NCBI GenBank assembly: GCA_019973155.2 | Contig: BPQB01000028.1 | Location: forward strand, 248,001 to 312,000 | Source of the DNA: Phanerochaete sordida | Lineage: Eukaryota > Basidiomycota > Agaricomycetes > Polyporales > Phanerochaetaceae | Length of the DNA: 64,000 nt | Direction: 5' to 3' | Part shown: in pieces, positions 47,024 through 59,603 of the stretch | How positions within the stretch are numbered: position 1 is the stretch's first letter | Layout of the letters: the number at the start of each line of letters is the position of its first letter | Translations under genes and position numbers: made by a program | The notes under the pieces: generated by a model | What the model was told of the DNA's origin: nothing | The model's input: only the letters and a program-made list of their open reading frames with translations | The model's database searches: none

Positions 47024-48291
47024 TCAAGCTGAAGAGTCGCCCGGATCTCCGGTGACCTTGTACGCCTCCGGCGAAGAAGGGACACTGAACATCCCGGCCG
47101 AGGATCGCGAGACTCGCCAAGCTCTTCTCTGCACCTGCAGGTGAAGGGCAGACTTCACAGTTATCCGGCTGGGATGGGGCCGCGCATCCGAGATGATACT
47201 ATACCCTGAGACGTGTCCGTCTGCACCAGCCACCGTCGTGGCGCAATTCTCGGGTGGGCGGTCATGACGCAAGACAACGCTCGACGTGGAAATTGAATGT
47301 TTTATAGATCGGGCGATCACGGGAATAATGCCACGAAACTGACTAGAAAAAGAAAGTACGCGCTCAGCAGGAACTTTGCCCTTCCAGACGGAATTGAAGT
47401 CTTTCTGAAGTCGCGGCTTGGGTACGTTGCGGAAGAGAAATAAGTGGAGGGCAGGAGGGAGCTGGGGTATGTGGAGATCATATCTCAGCCACGGAGGAGC
47501 GACCAAGTTCCCCGTTCCCAACATGTCCTTGAGGATGTCGAGCCAGGCATGTCAATGAAGGCGCCTACCCGAGGTACCCAGGGCGTGCCAACCCAGGAGC
47601 GGCGGAGCAGATCGACGACATCGGGCGACATGTAGCCATCGAGCGGCATGCCACGGTCCCAGTGATGTGCGCGGCGAGGGGGGATGCGCACATTCAGGCG
47701 TGCGATGTGCAGCGATATGAGACAGGCCAGCGATATGAAGGCAGCCCTCGAGCGGCCCATCGCTTTGTGGGCGGAGGCGCGGGTGTCGAATACGCCCAGA
47801 AAACCGAAGGCCGAGGGTGGCTGTGGGCGACGGAAATCGAGAGGGTACAGGAGGAGGCCCCACTGCGCGAGCGAGCCTTCGCAGGCGAGGAGAAACTTCT
47901 CGAGGAGTAGCCATCGTTCTGCAATGGCGGGTTGCAACTGCCACGCCGTGTTGTCTGGCTTGCCAGGTACAGGGAGAGGAACGATGGCGGACGATAAGAG
48001 TGTCGGTGCCAGTGGGTAAAACAGCGGATCGTCGAATGGGTTGATGTTGGGAGTAAACATATGATAGAAGGACTGCTGCGTGACCCAGCCTCGACGTAGA
48101 GCATCCCATGGACCGGGACGTTTCTTCGGACGAGGTGGGATGCTGGGGAGGTACCCAACGGTGGGTGAGATGTAGACCCCTCCGTACGATGCACCTTCGA
48201 TCACCCAAGTCGGGGGCTGCGAGGTGGCATCTTTAGGGCTAACCCGCGGAGAAACAAGAGTAGCGATTGTGCCCCGTCGTGCGGAATGCAT
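47024..48291 (-). pseudogene. Unknown gene interrupted by a one-base frameshift
   Basis: From ATG 48291 (MHSARRGTIATLVSPRV) a coding-like frame gives GASYGGVYISPTVGYLPS, WDALRRGWVTQQSFYHMF, AERWLLLEKFLLACEGSLA and GFLGVFDTRASAHKAMG, up to VGAFIDMP near 47545. The sense continues at once in another frame with WLDILKDMLGTGNLVAPPWL and RYDLHIPQLPPALHLFLFRN, down to a stop at 47024. No splice signals lie at the junction, so one base appears to be missing near 47545: a decaying gene, or a sequencing error. The product would be about 420 residues with a few hydrophobic helices; no family recognised. Confidence 0.6.
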
Positions 48292-48724
48292 GGTGGGGTT
48301 GCTCCAGGACAATTTCAGTGGGTGACGATGGGGGAGACCACGGAGTTGCTTGGTAAGTTAGCTGTACAGCTCGGGAGTTTCCCGCGACTCGAATCCCTGC
48401 ACATCAGATGTAGAGCTTGAAGGCAAGAAAATCGAGTGCTTACCTCCCTGACGAGTCCGCGTAGGTTATCGTCGCAATCCTAGGATCGTGCGCAGCCTCT
48501 TCTCCAGGGTCTTCGGTAAGGGCCGGGCAGGAAGCACAGAAAACTCCACGGTCCACAAGCGAGCTTCCCAGCTTCCCACCACCACTTCGATATCAAGTTT
48601 ATATACAAACAGAGGTCCATAGCTAACACAATACAACGTCTGCACGACGCAAAGTACATCAAGTGCACGGCACAACAACAAGTCCAAAGGGCCCATGAGT
48701 CCCACCTGCGAGCCACCGACGCGC
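48292..48724. other. Intergenic region
   Basis: Upstream region of the frameshifted gene and 3' flank of the subtilase, which lies on the same strand. No feature recognised. Confidence 0.3.
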
Positions 48725-51700
48725 CTAGTGCTTCTTCTCCTTCACGACGAACTCGCCCGTCAGCGCCATGTCGTAGTCCCTCGACGCGTGGCGGTCGCCG
48801 TTCACCCTGAGCGCGCGCACGAGCACCCTGTACGCGCCGTCGCCGTAGCGCGAGCCGTCGACGAAGGTGCCGTTCAGCGGCACCACAGTCCACCCGTTGT
48901 CGTCTGCGTCCTGCACGCCCCGGACGATTCTCAGCATTGCATAAAGATACAGAAGGGCGGGAGAAACGTACGGGCGCGTCCGAGCTCCGGGGCACATAAT
49001 CGAACTCCGCGAGCGCACCAAGCGTCCGCACACCCGCGAGCGCCGTGTTGTTCCCGCGCACGGCGTCGAGTAGCCCGCGGCGCGCGTGCACGGGCAGCTT
49101 GAAGTCCGCCGGCACGAGGTCCGCGCGGACGAGCGGCGAGCCGAACGCGAGCCTGCGCGTCCTTCAGCTGCAGCACACGCCAACAAATGAGAGGCACGCA
49201 CCGCCCGATGACGCTCGGCTGGTCGTCCTCGCCGAGATCGTACGTCTGCACGCCGACCTGCCGCCCGCCCGTCGCGTTCCACAGCGCGGGCAGCTTGTAC
49301 CCGAAGAACGCGTCCGTCGTGTCGAGCACCGTGCGCGCGTGCAGGTCGCCGACCGCGCCGAGGTACGCGACGCGCAGCGTCTCCGTGGTGCTCGTAAGCG
49401 TGATGAAGCCGGAGTACACGGGCAGCGTCGACGCGCTGAGGCGCGGCGGCGTGAATGTCGCTGTGATCACCGCCGAGCCGCCTGGAGGGAGCGTGATGTG
49501 CGCGGATGAGAGGTGCACTCGGGCGTGGGTGTGCGTGAGGTTCACTGGGCCGTCTGCGGCGAATATCGAGTCCTCCGCAGGCGTGAGCAGGGGGCATGAG
49601 GCAGATTAAGGCAGGCTTACAGGCTCGTATGTCAGTGCAGTCCCTGCGGGGACGTGCGACAGCTTATAGGTCACCGACTTCGTGTCGGTGTTCTTGACAG
49701 TGAATTTCTGCCTGCAGAGCGGTCAGCGCAAGTCCGTGATGCCATCTCGCAGCCATACTTACCATCCATGGAAATGCGCCGTATCATTCAGCAACAGCTG
49801 CGCCGGTGTCACCACCGTCTTCGTCCCCAGCGCGCTATCCACCTGTATCAAGCCCGACCCCTGCTGCGCCGCCGTCTGCAGCAGCGCGCCCTCCTCCAAA
49901 CTCTCCCTGACGGGGTTCGCCGTCGCCTGCAAGAGGCCCCTCATCCCCTTCGCAGCGCCCTTGCCCCGCGCCTGCAGTAGGAGCGCCGCAGCGCCCGCGA
50001 CGAACGGCGTCGCCATGCTCGTGCCCGAGTCGAGCGCCCACGCGCCGAGCGGGAGCGGGTACGTCGAGAGGATGTTACCGCCGGGCGCAGCGAGCGCGGG
50101 CTTGAGCTGCATGTCGTACGACGGGCCGTACGACGAGAAGGACGAGACGAGCCCGCCGTTGAGCGTGTCCGCGATCGTCGCCGCGCCGGAGGATGGGAAG
50201 GAGAGACTGATGTTCGCGTGCGATGCGAATTCGCGGACGAGCTGTAGACACGTCAGCGGAGATAATCTTGAAGGTAGAAACGCAGCGCACGTAGGCCCCT
50301 TCCTCAGCAGAGATCAGCGCTGCAGTGAAGTTCCCGGCAGTGATCGACGTCCAACCCTCGACGTTACTACCAAACGTCCTGAGCAAGATCATTCGGGCCA
50401 GAAAATTGAGCCCGCGTACTTGTAAATCAGCGCGACCTTTCCGCCCTTATTCGCGATGTTCTGCAGCTTTTGTGCCTGTAAAAATAGTCAATCACCGTGG
50501 TATCGCAAGACCACCATGATAGTACACGTACGAATGTACAAGTCCCGCGCCGTACGATGACAACCTTATCCGACAGGTCTGGCGTACTATCCGGGAGGGT
50601 ATCGCACGCGTCGTCTGCGACGGAGCTGTTCGTCGACGTCGCGTAAACTGCGAGGGTGCCGTTCACGGGGAGCGCATTCGCGGAGAGGTAGCTCTGGAAA
50701 GCGCGTCAGCCAGGCAATGCTGAGTATATGCGTGCGAGGTGCTCACAATGGGGTCGTGCGACACTCCATGCAAGGTCGCGTTCTGTACAGGTATCACGAT
50801 GCTATGCGAGATGAGTATATGCGCGTCGAACGTGACAATATGCCTACTTGTCAATGCTGGCGACAGAAATGACGTCCTTCCCCGTTCCTGGGCTCGACGT
50901 ATACCACGCGCCGTATTGGCCGTCATTACCTGGAAAGTAGTTAAGACAACGCTCATGCATACATTGAAAAACAGCAGACCTGCCGCAATCGTCACAACGC
51001 GCCCCTTGCCCGCGATCCGGCTCGCAACCACACCACTCGCACCCTCGAGCCACCCGTCCGGGCCGCCGAGCGAGAGCGTGAGCACGTCGTTCCCGTCTTC
51101 ATACCCGCGCAGGAGCGCATCAATGATGACTGCGAACCGCGAATAAAGCGATGTGAGCGAGGGAGCAGGGGAGCAGGGCGCGGCACGCACCGTCATCAGT
51201 CGTGTCGCCCGTGCAGCCGAAGATGCGGTACATCGACAGCGTCGCGCCGTACGCGACGCCGCTGATGTTGAATGGGTTTCCGGGGTTCGCGCCGATAATG
51301 CCCTGCGTCCATTTTACTTGATTAGTAGGCACGGATATCGGAGCACGCGAAGAGCTTACCGTGACGTGAGTACCATGACCGTTACACCTAAAGTCGCGTG
51401 AGCTGCATATTCTCAGAGTGGAACGCAGCTGCTTACTGGTCGAGCGGATCAGGATCGGGCTGCGGATCGTTAAGACCTGCGTTACAATTTAACCTTACAA
51501 ATCCAACATACACGGCATAAGATGACAGACCAGTGTAGTTGTCGCCCACGAGATCATAACCGCCGACAATCTTGTGTCCAGGGCCGATGCCGCCGCCGAG
51601 GAAGGGGTGGTTGTAGTCGACGCTGGCTCAGCCCTGTCAGCATGTGACGACGCGCATGTCCGCGAGAGCATACCCTGTGTCAATACTGCGGCGGGTTCGT

Positions 51701-52472
51701 ACGTCAGTTTCTAGGAGCCAGCGGCGTGGTGGGCGTGGTGCTCACATGCCAATTTTAATGCCTGTTCCGGTCAAGCCCTGGGCATGCACCTTGTCCACGC
51801 CCTGTTTCTCGAGATGAGACCTCTCCGTGACGGAAATAATGGAGACCACGCACGGTCATGACATGCGTTGATTCGCCGTCTGGCAAAGACGCGCCGGCGG
51901 CTTCGACAACGCGTCTGTTGATCGGTCTCGGGGACCGTGAGTACCACGACGCGTGTTGTCCAGCTAGAGTACGTACTTGTGTGAGGAGACCGTCACCACA
52001 GGGTGGATAGCCTTCACTCCGGGAATGGAAGCGAGCTGGGATTTATCCTGGGAGGGTGTATCGGTCAGGGACTGGTCCGATCGCGGAAGAAGCACTGCTA
52101 CACACCTGGGACGACTGCGGGCGTGCATCAACTCAGGGAACGGGTTGAAGGCGCGTCGCAATGTCCTCACCAGAGCAAGCGAAGCACCGACGAAGATATC
52201 CTTCGTGTCGTACTGGGTCCTCACATCAAAGGGTATGCCTCGTTTGCGCAAGCCATGGTAAAGCGCGTCATGTGGCTGTATGCGCAAATATCAGCGACTT
52301 TGGCCTAACTGCGAGAGGGGCGAAAGGAGCTGAGCGGACATACAGAGCTGTATAGCCGTTTGCTGGTCAATCCTTCTAGGCTGTCGAGCTCGACGATAAA
52401 CCTGTCGGGCACACGAGTCGCGGACGCACAGGTCGCGAGGAGTAGGAACGAGAGCAGCGATGCACCCACCAT
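48725..52472 (-). CDS. Secreted subtilisin-like serine protease (S8A, PA-domain type)
   Basis: Over ten exons from ATG 52472. Signal peptide MVGASLLSFLLLATCASA, then an I9-type propeptide (RVPDRFIVELDS...VKAIHPVVTVS). The catalytic triad is complete: Asp in IDTGVDYNHPF (split by an intron), His in CNGHGTHVT, Ser in SGTSMATPFVAGAAALL. VLTLSLGG and IAAGNDGQYG match subtilase core strands. A PA domain sits between His and Ser (DKVVIVRRGTCTF). After the catalytic domain come Fn3-like beta-strand segments (SAHITLPPGGSAVITATFTP) and a C-terminal stretch ending LTGEFVVKEKKH at 48725. This is the large extracellular subtilase class used for protein breakdown outside the cell. About 880 residues. Some small exons between 51700 and 52300 are not exactly placed. 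Confidence 0.88.
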
Positions 52473-53150
52473 CGCGCCTGGTGTTCGGGAGGGAAAAGGG
52501 CGTGCCCGTCCGACGCATACTCCGCGGATTTATGTACTGCCTTCAACCAGGCGGAGGACGAGTTTGGACGAGCCAAGCCGTTTCCGGAGGAGTGATTGTT
52601 GATGAAGGACTCGCGAAGGTGCCCGACCCTGGCAGCTTGATGGAAACAGATGCCCGCTGGGTGTCCAGGCGGCCGCCGCTGTGCAAGACACGCATGGTCA
52701 TGGCCTACGCTGTGTCGGGCGTTGTCGAGGGGAGAATCCTGGACGCGTAAGTCGCACACGGCCAATTTTATGTTTCTGACCTTGGCCGTAAATAGGCGTC
52801 CAGGCACCTCGGGGCTGTCAAGAGAGGAGCAGCAGCTGCCAAACAGCATTCATCGCGTCACATGACCTCGATACAGTGCCTGCAACGACGACTGCCCTCG
52901 AGAAGAGCCGGTTTGGGGCGGAGGCTGTAAACGAAGGAAGGCAGACATCCCAAAGCATCGAAGCGCCGCGAGCCCGCCACGCGAGCGGCATGTGGCGGCG
53001 CCTCCGCTGTCCGAACACTACACCTGCCAAACGCAGCGACGGGAGCAGTGCACTGCGGGCACGCTGCGTCCGCACGGCGGTCCGCCATGCGATCTGCCCT
53101 GTCCCCGACGTCCACCTGATATCTGCCATCCGCGCTGCCACGGCGAGAGG
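52473..53150. other. Divergent intergenic region
   Basis: It separates the subtilase and the second helical paralogue. Coding-like frames here are overlapping and short; nothing recognised. Confidence 0.3.
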
Positions 53151-54464
53151 ATGACGAGCCTGCAGAAGCTGCCGTCGTACGACGACGTGCAGCGCGAGCA
53201 CGACCTCAAGGCGTCCTTTGCACACGTCACGCGCGACCACGAGGAGATCCAGAAATTGTTCACGAGGGTTGCCGCGCAACTCGAATCGACGCCGAAGATT
53301 GGCGAGGACCATGAGCTGACGATGGAATGGGAGGGGCTGCTACGGGTGAGCTTTGGTTGATGAGGCGCGAGAGAGCGAAGGCTTACCGGTGAAGGTGTAG
53401 AGACATCGGAAGCTCTATCGTGATTCTCAGCTGAACGCGAGCCAATGTGCGAGCTTCTTGAACAGTGGGTATCCTCGCCGTGCGCGAGACAATGATAATT
53501 GAGGCTTCGCAGACTATGCCACCATCCTCGTACCACTCTCCGAGGGCTTGATGACCCCAGACGACAAGAAGTTCATGATCAACAAATTCATCGAGGTACG
53601 ATTATTCATCTCTATACGCTAGCAAGCACGTGTATGCAATATCTCGCAGGCGATACCAGTGCACCAGGAATCAGCGCGGAAAATATCAGCGCAGTTCCAC
53701 GACCTCGCGAAACATGTCGAGGTGTTCCCCACGAAGGTCTCGAGCTACCTCCGGCAACAGGCGGACAAGGGGAACTTCCTCACGTTCTTTTGGGCTGGTG
53801 TCGAAGAGTGCGTCGTGCTCGTTGCATGAATGCCGCTCACAGTGCTAATTTCTTTTTTGCCACAGCCTGTGCATGAGCATCTGGAATGCTCTGCAAGCTC
53901 TCCTCAACGCCATCATCAAGGTCTTCCACAACATGCTCTCGCGGGTCGGAGCGATCCGATTCACTTGCGGTAGGCCCCTCGCCCAACACCCCCTACCAAC
54001 TCTCATCCCGCCTCTTTCCAGGCCCATTCGTGAACGTCGACGTGATCATGACGCAGGGTGCGCCCACAAACCTCTCCTCTCCCAGTCCACGTGCTTATCC
54101 AGCGCACACAGCCCAAGACGAGGCCCCGCAGCTCAGCACCGCGAAGGGCGCCACCGACGCGACCGTCTCTGCAGCGGTCAAGGAAGACAGCAGGGAGATC
54201 GCGGACAAGCTCAGCGGGTTCGAGGACGCGTGGCACATGGTGCGGCTTGCGTGCCGCGACCTCATCGACAACGTCGAGCTCGCGGCCGGGATGTCTGTAC
54301 GTGCCTCCCGTCAGGTGCTGTGGTTCGCATATTGCTGACAGTCGCGATAAAAACAGGGTACAGATGGTGCTGTCGACGCGTACCTCAAGCCCGCGGAGAT
54401 CGTGTATTATCCGCTCGTGCACTGTCTGCGGTCTTACGCTGCGGGCAAGTCGCCGCTGGAGTAG
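53151..54464 (+). CDS. All-helical protein, ClyA/Cry6Aa-like fold suspected, paralogue B
   Basis: From ATG 53151, about seven exons. The order matches paralogue A at 36631-38022: KLPSYDDVQREHDLKASF with DHEEIQKLFTRVAAQLES, then RHRKLYRDSQLNASQCASFL, YATILVPLSEGLMTPDDKK, IPVHQESARKISAQFHDLAK, an exon with FLTFFWAGVED, a long hydrophobic helix SIWNALQALLNAIIKVFHNM with VGAIRFTCG, then KLSGFEDAWHMVRLACRDLI and VYYPLVHCLRSYAAGKS, stop at 54464. Intron positions are shared. The central hydrophobic segment is clearer here than in A. A pore-forming or membrane-active role is a hypothesis from helix pattern only; intracellular scaffolding is equally possible, as no secretion signal is seen. Confidence 0.68.
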
Positions 54465-54920
54465 GGGTCGAGGACCCCTTTATATTTATCCTACTCTGGC
54501 CCACATGCTATTATATCCTGGATGCTGTATGTACTATACGCTGTTGTACGCTATGTAATTTCCCCGGAACCTTCAGGTCAAAGACGTTGTGAATGCGGAC
54601 AGCTGACGGTCCATCACACTTATCAGCCACTGGAAACTTGGACATCATATATGGAGCCCCATCTCGGGAAACTTGCCGAAAAACCGCGTTTGCTTGGTTA
54701 GCCAGTCTCACAGGTTGTTGTGGCCTGCGTTGGACGACTTCGAGAAAGAGCTGGCCCGCCCTCCATATCGAGGCGGAGGGCGCATCACTCGATCGGGAGA
54801 CCTGATGCGCCTACTGGCGCCTATTTTTTGCGCACATCCCTCCATTACCTCCGCCCGCCTCCTCCCTCCTCCTCCTCCTCCTTCTCCCCTCACCCAGACC
54901 AGAGAGCCCGAAAAAGGAAA
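54465..54920. other. Intergenic promoter region of the CCHC gene
   Basis: The last 70 bases are a polypyrimidine tract (ctcctcctcc type), common just upstream of basidiomycete start codons. No other feature. Confidence 0.35.
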
Positions 54921-56121
54921 ATGACACGCTACTCAAACCTCGGCATAAAACGCAAATACGTAGAGGCGACCGCTCAGTACAGGGAGGACGGCGGGCCCGA
55001 GGCGGGCCCGTCGACCGCTGGGCCGTCCTCTGCCGCCGCCGAGCCCGAGCCCAGCCCCGCGAACGAGACTCCAGTCGCAGGCGGCGACGCACCTGCGCCG
55101 CCGGCGAAGAAAAAGCGCAAGCGCGGCAAGTCGCGCAAGCCGAAGGACGGCGACGCGGGCGCTGAGGGCGCTGAGGCTGCAGGAAAGGACGGCGAGGAGG
55201 GTGGCGCAGGCGGAGAGGCAGGCACGACGGGTGGTGCAGACGCGGGTGTGGGCAAGAAGCCGACGAACACGAAGGCGGACAAGGGCAAGAAGAAGCTGAA
55301 GGCGAAGCGCGGTGCGTCCTCCCTCATTCCATCCCTGCACACGCACTCACCACACACCATGAACATTAGCTGCGGACGCACGCAAGGCCGCGTCCGAGCA
55401 GCGCCGGCTGAAGCGCATCCAGGAGCGCCACGCGCAGACGACGTGCTTCGCGTGCCGCGAGACGGGGCACGCCGCGCGCGACTGCCCGAAGGCGCTCGAG
55501 GGCGGCGACGAGAACGGCGCGCGCGCGCCGCTGGGCAGGAGTGTCGTCGGGATCTGCTACCGGTGCGCCTTCCTCCCTCCCGTCTCTCACTCTCAACGTC
55601 TTATGCGCTTGGTTTGGGCAGGTGCGGCTCGAAGCGGCACAGCCTGGCGCGCTGCAAGGCGGCGGTCGACCCCGCGAACCCCCTGCCGTTCGCATCGTGC
55701 TTCGTCTGCTCGGGGCGCGGGCACCTCGCGGGCGCGTGTCCGCAGAACGCGGGGCGCGGCGTGTACCCGAACGGCGGCTGCTGCAAGCTGTGCGGCGAGA
55801 CGACGCATCTCGCGAAGCACTGCGGCATGCGCAAGCAGGGTGCGTCCTCCGTGGTTCTGTTTGCGTGTGCGTGGTGTGCTGATGGGTGTGGTGTTTGCAG
55901 AGGTGGGCGCGACGTCGGTGTTCGTCGGCACGGGCACGGAGGCGGGCGCGGACGAGGACGACTTCCACACGTTCAAGCGCAAGACGGCCGAGGTCGCGCG
56001 CGAGGAGAAGAGCGACGAGCGCAGGAAGAAGAGCGCTGCGCTCAAGGTCGGCGCGTTCTCGGGCGAGGTCAAGGCGTTCGGACGCCCTGTGCAAAAACCC
56101 AAGAAGGTGGTCACCTTCTGA
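54921..56121 (+). CDS. CCHC zinc-knuckle protein, ZCCHC9-like
   Basis: Start at ATG 54921 (MTRYSNLGIKRKYVEA). The first exon is Ala/Gly/Lys-rich with a bipartite basic stretch (PPAKKKRKRGKSRKPK), a likely nuclear/nucleolar signal. Across the next exons lie four CCHC knuckles: CFACRETGHAARDC, CYRCGSKRHSLARC, CFVCSGRGHLAGAC and CKLCGETTHLAKHC. The last exon is Lys/Glu-rich and ends KPKKVVTF at 56121. Number and spacing of knuckles and the basic N-terminus match ZCCHC9-type proteins, which bind RNA and act in the nucleus or nucleolus, probably in ribosomal RNA processing. About 320 residues. Introns lie at about 55311-55376, 55562-55620 and 55840-55900. Confidence 0.88.
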
Positions 56122-56208
56122 GGGTACTTGTGATGTCGTTGTTTTATACATGATACTGTGCGTGTTCACCCCGAACCGACTGGCCTGGCATGCACGCGAT
56201 TCACACAG

Positions 56209-57528
56209 TTAACCAAACGATGGTATTGCAGGCCTACGGATAATGATATATCCCAACGTCCGAAAGAAGTGCGTCGTGTCATGCCGAAACCGTAGCAGTC
56301 CATGTTCATCCTTGGGCACGAGCCGCGCCCGCAGTGTCCACCAGTGCAATTTGCGCTGAAGCTTCCTGAACTTGAGCACGACCATGTCGATGTCGGGGCG
56401 CGCAGCAGGGCTCTGCTGCGTCATCTCTTCAATGAGCGGCTCGAGGAAGTCGAGCCCGTCCAGTTTCTGTGACACAGTTCAGCGCTGCTCTCGCAGCAGG
56501 GAATACAGTCTAGACGCACGTCGAGGAAGGTCCGGCCGATGGCGTCCCCGAGGTCCCGCACGTCCGTCGCGTACGGGTCGTCGATGCCGACGGTTGCCGC
56601 GGCCGAGCGCACGCTGAGCGCGCTCGCGGCACGCCGGAAGCGCGAGCCGTGCTCGTACTTGTGCTCGCCGCCGTCGGCGAGGTAGTAGCGCACGGGGCGG
56701 AGCGTGCTGCGCGCGCTCGTGCTGCCCGTGCTCGTGCTCTCCGAGGCCTGCCGCGCGTGCGCGGACCGCCGCCGCGTGTGCGGGAAGAGCGGGTCGGGGT
56801 CCGCCATGACGCGCAGGTCCGCGCAGTGCCTGTGCGTTGTCAGCGCGTGCGGACGCGGCGCAGCGTGGGGCTGGGGCGTACCGGTGCGCGATGTTGCAGC
56901 CGTGCATGAACTGCAGGCCCTGTGCGCGGTCAGCTCCACGTCGCGCGCACGGGCGGGGCGCGCACCTCGAGCACCTGGCCGAGGAAGTCGAGCGCCTCGC
57001 CGACGGTCTGCAGGCCGGGCGCGGCGGCGCGCTGCATCGCGGGCACGACGAGCACGCGCGTGCGGCCGTGCGGCTGCGGCACGTCGAGGGCGTCGAGCAG
57101 CGGCACGGCGTGGTTCTTCGGGTGCGAGACCAGCGGCCAGGTCGCGAGGTACTGCTGCGCAGCGAGCCGCGGTGCATCAGCATGGCCTGGCACCTTGCGT
57201 AGCACGACTGCCCGACCGTCGGAGAGGCGGGTCGCGGGGATGGCGTCTTCGTGCTTCGCTGCAGTGTCATTGGGGGCTCTGCAGGTCAAGCTGACGGAAT
57301 GCTCACTGTGGTACCGTTCGTTTGGGCGGCCCTTTCGGATCGTCGCCTTCCAAGTCGAGGGGAAGAAGGTGGCGAATGGCCATTCTCCAAAGGAAGATGC
57401 AACTTGTAGCCCTTTTCTCTCAGCCAGTCCTCGTGCTCTCTCCAGAAACCGTCTTGCTGTCTCCCTCCGGATAGGCCCGTGAGCTGCCGAGGTGGACTTA
57501 CCGCGATTGGAGAGCCATTGGAAGTCAT
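56209..57528 (-). CDS. Kinase-like protein lacking catalytic residues (pseudokinase)
   Basis: Start ATG 57528 (MTSNGSPIA). FWREHEDWLREKGYKLHLP resembles FWRDQQVWLESKGYMLRP of the kinase-like gene at 60221. The fold can be followed: LSDGRAVVLRKVPG, then PKNHAVPLLDALDVPQ, LQFMHGCNIAHR, YYLADGGEHKYEHGS, GLDFLEPLIEEMTQQSPAARP and WWTLRARLVPKDEHG. Key positions are changed: the ATP-anchoring Lys is Arg (VVLRKV against VMIKRI), HRD reads HRH, the catalytic-loop Asn is Arg (HRHCADLR), and DFG reads ADG. A Ser/Arg-rich insert (SESTSTGSTSARSTL) lies between catalytic loop and activation region. It is spliced and open, so it is a protein that probably no longer phosphorylates, not obviously a dead gene. 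Divergent in strand from its paralogue. Confidence 0.72.
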
Positions 57529-58822
57529 GAAGATGGATGTCGAGACGCTGTCGTAGTTTCCGTCATAGAAGACCCGTCATGAGAGATGTTTGCAGAACAA
57601 TAGTCGAAGGGAACGACGACGAACAAGGCCAAGCCGTGTTGGCGCGGGGAACGCTGCGAAAGCCCCCGCGAGCTGCGCTTTGCCGCCGAGTTTCCGGATC
57701 CCGGTACGAGTGATCCTGAGCCTAAATCCGGGCTTTGCTCTCAACCAGCCGCATATCGTGCTTCACGGCGACCGCCACGATCCCCTTCGCCATTCACTCA
57801 TGTTTGCACACATCAGCGACCAACGACACCGCAGCCGCTAAAGAGACAATAGCCTCTCCATCGATTTCATCTTCGGCTGTCTCGAAGAGCAGCCACCGAG
57901 GTGTCTCCAGGGACAGGAGAGTACAGGGTCATGCACCCATAGACCCCACAGGCGCAACGTTCTTTACCCGGTATAGCGCACATTTTGTTCTTACGACTCG
58001 CAATGTTGACGGCTACTACTAGAGTGCAAAGTCCTTTGCCCTGACCTAAGTTCTGTCGGCGGAGACCGTGGTCCGAACCGTGGCGCAGGAGGACTCGTCG
58101 AGGCATCCCATACATGGACGAAGTCCGCTCACGCTTCGAGGACTACGCAAGCTGTCACTCCGTATTACGTAGCTCCATTTGCAGCTGACTCTCCCGAACA
58201 ACCTCGGAATGAAGCAGCTCACGAGGTCCTCCATGCTTCTCGTGAATCCCATCGGGTTTGGTTGCTCTGTGCTTCCTTCGTGCTGATACATATCATGTCG
58301 GCCTGGGTGCCTACTCCTAGGAAAGGCAATGGTGAGAATGTAGTGTTGTGTTGTCGACGTAGGACCGCTGCGCTGGGATGCCCTGGCCAAACCTTACGGG
58401 AGACAATACGCATGGAGCGCAGGCTTTGCCGGTGACAGATCGATGCGATGTCAATGCCTCGCGTAGCTGCCAGGGGATCACGACCTTGTCCTCCGTCCAG
58501 TTAACGCAGTATATCTAATGCTCAGCTCTAAATCCCGCATACAAAATAAATACAAGGAGTCTACATGTAGTGCCCGCATGCTCAGATAGAAACACCGAAG
58601 TGGTAAGAAGCTTGAGTCATCGTGCGATGATTAATTTGTAGCGGTGTCCTCCTGGGTGCACCTTAGATGAAGTATGGATTAGGTATATCAGACACTTGTA
58701 CGCACCCACGGATTTCGGCGAAGCTCGCTTGCGAAACTTGGTTTTGGCGTTATGACACGGAAGTTACCCTCGCCTGGCGAAGAGGTAGCTGCGAAGCCGA
58801 ACGCTGCCCGACAACCGCTCCA
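57529..58822. other. Gene-free stretch
   Basis: About 1.3 kb without a recognised gene on either strand. Frames of up to 114 codons (58046-58390 minus) show no family or splice support. Confidence 0.35.
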
Positions 58823-59603
58823 TCAGGCGTGAACACTCTCGAAAGTCTGCCGGAACTCACAGGTAACGACCGGTCCCCGCTGGGGATCACGTTCGTACGT
58901 ATCGTCTCGTACACCGAGCGTATCCTCTGAGCCGTTCGCGTGCAAAGTCAAATCTGAGAACCATGAGTGAGATCGAGCGAAACTGGGATACTGTTGATCT
59001 CGCTCACCGCCAGCTTGAAGTTCCTCAGCAAGAGCCGCCTTGGCCTCCTCGTTCATCTTCTTGCCTCGTCCAAGAGCAGATATTCTCTGTGTATAGTAAG
59101 CCTCAGAATCATGCTCGGGTAAGGGAGGAACTTGCCTTTGCCTCTGCGTCAAAGCCTGACGCTGCCGTGTAGAACTCTTCCGCCTTGTTCCTGAGGCGTA
59201 CAGGTCGAAGAGGGTTGATCATCCTCTTGAGTAGCGGGACCGGCTTTTCAATCTCGGTTTTGAGCTCGTCCCCGTGACGTTGAAGACTATGGATGGATGA
59301 ATTAGTTATGGTTTTGTGCCGTTTAACTGCGTGACCCAAGCCATACACGTCGTGGTTGTCTGTAAGCTGAACTTTATCCCGAGCATTGATGACGTCCTGA
59401 TGCGTCTCCAAAGTGATCATGCCATCGCAAAGGAGACGTCGACCGTTGTTGAGGGTCCTAGTCGCCTCCGTCGGGTCGAAGTATTTCTTCACTTTGAGAG
59501 CACCTCGGCCCACTTGTGAAACGTCCGCGCCAGCGGAGAGGACGTCTTTGGCGACGTCATAGGCAACCTCGCCGATACCTTGAAGCTCTGAGTAATCTGC
59601 CAT
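58823..59603 (-). pseudogene. Unknown gene with an apparent frameshift
   Basis: From ATG 59603: MADYSELQGIGEVAYDVAKD, VLSAGADVSQVGRGALKVK, THQDVINARDKV, then across a 60-nt intron (GTATGG...CTAAT...CATAG) to LQRHGDELKTEIEKPVPLL and LRNKAEEFYTAASGFDAEAK. The coding sense then continues in another frame (QVPPLPEHDSEAYYTQRISA, GKKMNEEAKAALAEELQAG) and, by a 54-nt intron, to DLTLHANGSEDTLG, stop at 58823. The change of frame falls at about 59140-59190 with no splice signals. The region is repetitive (cgtcagg, caaaggcaa), so slippage or an assembly error is possible. Helical, no known family, no signal peptide. Confidence 0.55.
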
